From NCBI GenBank assembly GCA_933228675.1, contig OW121743.1, positions 14,839,224-14,903,223 of the forward strand: DNA of 64,000 nucleotides, read 5' to 3'. Numbering within the stretch: position 1 is the first letter of the stretch; every line of letters starts with the position of its first letter. The position numbers and the translations under genes are program-made. The notes under the pieces were generated by a model that did no database searches, had not been told where the DNA came from, and saw only the letters and a program-made list of their open reading frames with translations. Below, in pieces: positions 62,686 through 64,000 of the stretch. The stretch comes from Stomorhina lunata. Lineage: Eukaryota; Arthropoda; Insecta; Diptera; Rhiniidae.

Positions 62686-63411
62686 TTCCGTGTTAAGTTA
62701 GTGGGAGTTGTCATTAATGTCCTAAAGGACAATCCTGGCCCCCCACCAAACTGCAGCGACGCTGGTTGGTATCAAGGACGTGTCAAACTGATGGCTTGTC
62801 ATAATGAGCGCTCTGCTATTCTGCTAAAGAAAGCAGTTCAGCTCATAGAGGGCATCTGGGATGGAGCTAGGCTTGACGTGGTCTCCAGGGAGGAGATACC
62901 TCGCAGACCTAGGTCCACAGCCCTTGTGCCCGATGGCAAGTCCTCTGCCAAGGAGATACTGGAGCTCCTTCAGATCAGCAATCCTAGCCTACCCGTCCAG
63001 GAATGGAAGGTAGCTAAGATCTCTGAACCTGAAGGAGCTCTCAGAAGGATAACTGTTATCCTTACACAGGAAACCCTAGCTCCGCTTCGGGAGATGCGCG
63101 GGAAGATCTTCTACGGTTTCGAGGAGATCTCCCTGCATGTTTACCGAGGTGATGATAAGGTTTCAAGTGGGAAGGCTAACAGCTCATCTGATCCCCCCGC
63201 TAGGAATGAAGCTTCCGGCTCATCACAACTTAGGCAATCTCTGGAGAGCATAAACTCTCTCAGCGCTGCCGATGATGTGATGGACATGGATGCTGACGAG
63301 GAAGCCCTCCTGAACCCCGACCCTGAGGACGGGGATCAGGATGACTCCGACGTCACGATCATTCCACTCACCTTCTCCGAGAATGATGATGATGAAGATA
63401 ACGCAAGTTAG
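62686..63411 (+). CDS. ORF1 protein fragment, DUF4780-like, Jockey-type element
   Basis: This is 241 residues open to a natural TAG at 63409. The frame stays open upstream into the satellite, but that part is not element sequence and there is no real start. The region from W-Y-Q-G-R-V-K-L (62767-62790) through E-I-P-R-R-P-R, E-I-L-E-L-L, W-K-V-A and I-F-Y-G-F-E-E-I (to about 63135) follows the conserved pattern I recall for DUF4780, a domain of ORF1 proteins in arthropod non-LTR elements. It is thought to act in RNA or ribonucleoprotein binding, but its function is not firmly established. After it come a Ser-rich linker and a strongly acidic tail with runs of Asp and Glu, ending D-D-D-E-D-N-A-S. 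The N-terminal half is absent because of 5' truncation. Codon use and GC content differ sharply from flanking DNA. It is expressed only if a fortuitous promoter exists upstream. Confidence 0.8.
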   Translation, partial: FRVKLVGVVINVLKDNPGPPPNCSDAGWYQGRVKLMACHNERSAILLKKAVQLIEGIWDGARLDVVSREEIPRRPRSTALVPDGKSSAKEILELLQISNPSLPVQEWKVAKISEPEGALRRITVILTQETLAPLREMRGKIFYGFEEISLHVYRGDDKVSSGKANSSSDPPARNEASGSSQLRQSLESINSLSAADDVMDMDADEEALLNPDPEDGDQDDSDVTIIPLTFSENDDDEDNAS

Positions 63412-64000
63412 TAACATGCACTCAGCTCTGATCAAGAATTGGAGGGTCTCAAACGACTGCTCTTTTTCGGATCACCGCTACATCGAATTTGAATTAACTC
63501 AACAACGGGAAATAACTACTCCTTACCGTAACAGGAGGAAGACAAACTGGGATACCCACAGGGGCACCCTGGAGCGACTCCTCCCCTCCTTACCGAGCAT
63601 CAACACTCGCAATGATTTAGATCACGCGGTTAATGTACTAACCGACGCCCTAAACCAAGCCACAAACCAGGCATGTAAACTCACCACCAGGAGAGGCAAA
63701 AAGAAACCTCCCTGGTGGTCCACCGACATTGCATCACTTAGAAAGGAATGTCGCCGACTTTTTAACGAGGCCAAAAGGACCGCAAACTGGCTCCCCTATA
63801 AAGCCTGCGTTAATAAATTCAAAAATCTAGTCAGGAAAGCGAAGAGACAGTCCTGGATGAACTTTTGCAGCGGCATCGAAGGTTCCTCTGATACTAGTCG
63901 TCTCCGAAAAATCCTGACCTCATCGCCCACGGTAGCTGCCTATATTCAAAGGGACAGTGGCCATTGGACGACAAGCGGATCCGAAACCCTCGAGGTCCTT
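63383..64000 (+). pseudogene. ORF2 with endonuclease deletion, Jockey-like, runs off window
   Basis: Four ATG codons in a row (63383-63394) overlap the end of ORF1 in the +2 frame and give M-K-I-T-Q-V, which resembles the usual first residues of Jockey-type ORF2. After about ten residues the text jumps to H-S-A-L-I-K-N-W-R-V-S and then F-S-D-H-R at residues 28-32. The S-D-H (63467-63475) is the last catalytic motif of the APE-like endonuclease, so some 200 residues are missing. The frame stays open through P-P-W-W-S (63707-63721, Trp at residues 111-112), the basic region L-R-K-E-C-R-R-L-F-N-E-A and K-A-K-R-Q-S-W, typical of the linker before the reverse transcriptase, up to the window end. 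Loss of the endonuclease would prevent normal target nicking; reverse transcriptase integrity cannot be judged here. Confidence 0.82.

Larger units (their letters stand above)
62686..64000 (+). mobile_element. Jockey-like non-LTR retrotransposon, 5'-truncated, internally deleted
   Basis: At 62686 the satellite G text breaks and base composition jumps to roughly even GC. The insert encodes the C-terminal part of an ORF1 protein, then a start overlapping it, then the end of an APE-type endonuclease and the region before the reverse transcriptase. The 5' truncation is typical of target-primed reverse transcription. ORF order and the overlapping ORF1/ORF2 junction are typical of Jockey-clade elements. 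Most of the endonuclease is missing. The element continues past the window end. Confidence 0.88.

Noticed and set aside
63223..63435. A minus-strand 70-codon frame
   Set aside because: It is the antisense shadow of the Jockey-like ORF1/ORF2 junction.
1..64000. tRNA or rRNA genes
   Set aside because: I saw no cloverleaf-like A and B box pairs or rRNA-like conserved stretches by reading. A covariance-model scan would be decisive but was not possible.

Overview
This is an AT-rich, gene-poor stretch of an animal nuclear genome dominated by tandem repeats. A brachyceran (probably calyptrate) fly is the best guess. The reasons are a Jockey-type non-LTR retrotransposon whose ORF1 looks like DUF4780, a dispersed repeat bounded by TATACCCACCATCAA, a Penelope-like remnant with a hammerhead ribozyme, and abundant CTGT microsatellites. 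The organism is inference. By hand tally about 40 kb of the 64 kb is tandem array. I see no conserved host gene; the window could be heterochromatin or a giant intron. Most long open frames are translations of satellites and are not genes.

Layout, left to right: 31-bp satellite A (1-2862); a CTGT tract in a dispersed-repeat remnant (4430-4564); 11-bp satellite B (4565-7268); another dispersed-repeat remnant running into 10-bp satellite C (8655-10446); satellite B again, inverted (11554-13686); an LTR-like sequence (14015-14459); a 32-bp array interrupted by a Penelope-like remnant carrying a hammerhead ribozyme (16395-18140); satellite A again, inverted (18168-21210); a 12-bp satellite (22237-25851); a 1.85-kb dispersed repeat with inverted ends (27456-29310); a 219/190-bp satellite (29336-31258); a 131-bp repeat and a 19-bp repeat carrying TGAGTCA (33573-35965); a repeat element with inverted ends and a second LTR-like copy (35966-37503); 31-bp satellite D (37206-37440 and 39712-42625); a 9-kb pure TTAGTA hexamer array (43818-52833); 31-bp satellite E (54140-56552); a MITE-like element (57641-58172); 31-bp satellite F (58173-60735); a 1.1-kb non-repeated loop; satellite G, which is F inverted (61835-62685); and a 5'-truncated Jockey-like element with an in-frame endonuclease deletion (62686 to the window end).

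The strongest unifying signal is that arrays A, A', D, E, F and G share one 14-bp palindrome, TTTTCTATAGAAAA, repeated every 31 bp, while the 17-bp linker differs from array to array; a 32-bp array uses the same core. Two pairs (A/A' and F/G) are inverted relative to each other. Tandem 31-bp repeats arranged as long inverted arms are the architecture of Drosophila Foldback (FB) elements. My leading hypothesis is therefore that these arrays are arms of a Foldback-like transposon family or satellites derived from one. F-loop-G (58173-62685) is the cleanest candidate.

A second theme is that satellites abut transposable elements. The 10-bp satellite grows directly out of the CTGT tract of the dispersed repeat, and other arrays start or end at LTR-like, MITE, Penelope or Jockey boundaries. 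Only the Jockey ORFs are confident protein-coding remnants. Two small candidate peptides (56919-57110 minus; 61266-61331 plus) are recorded at low confidence.
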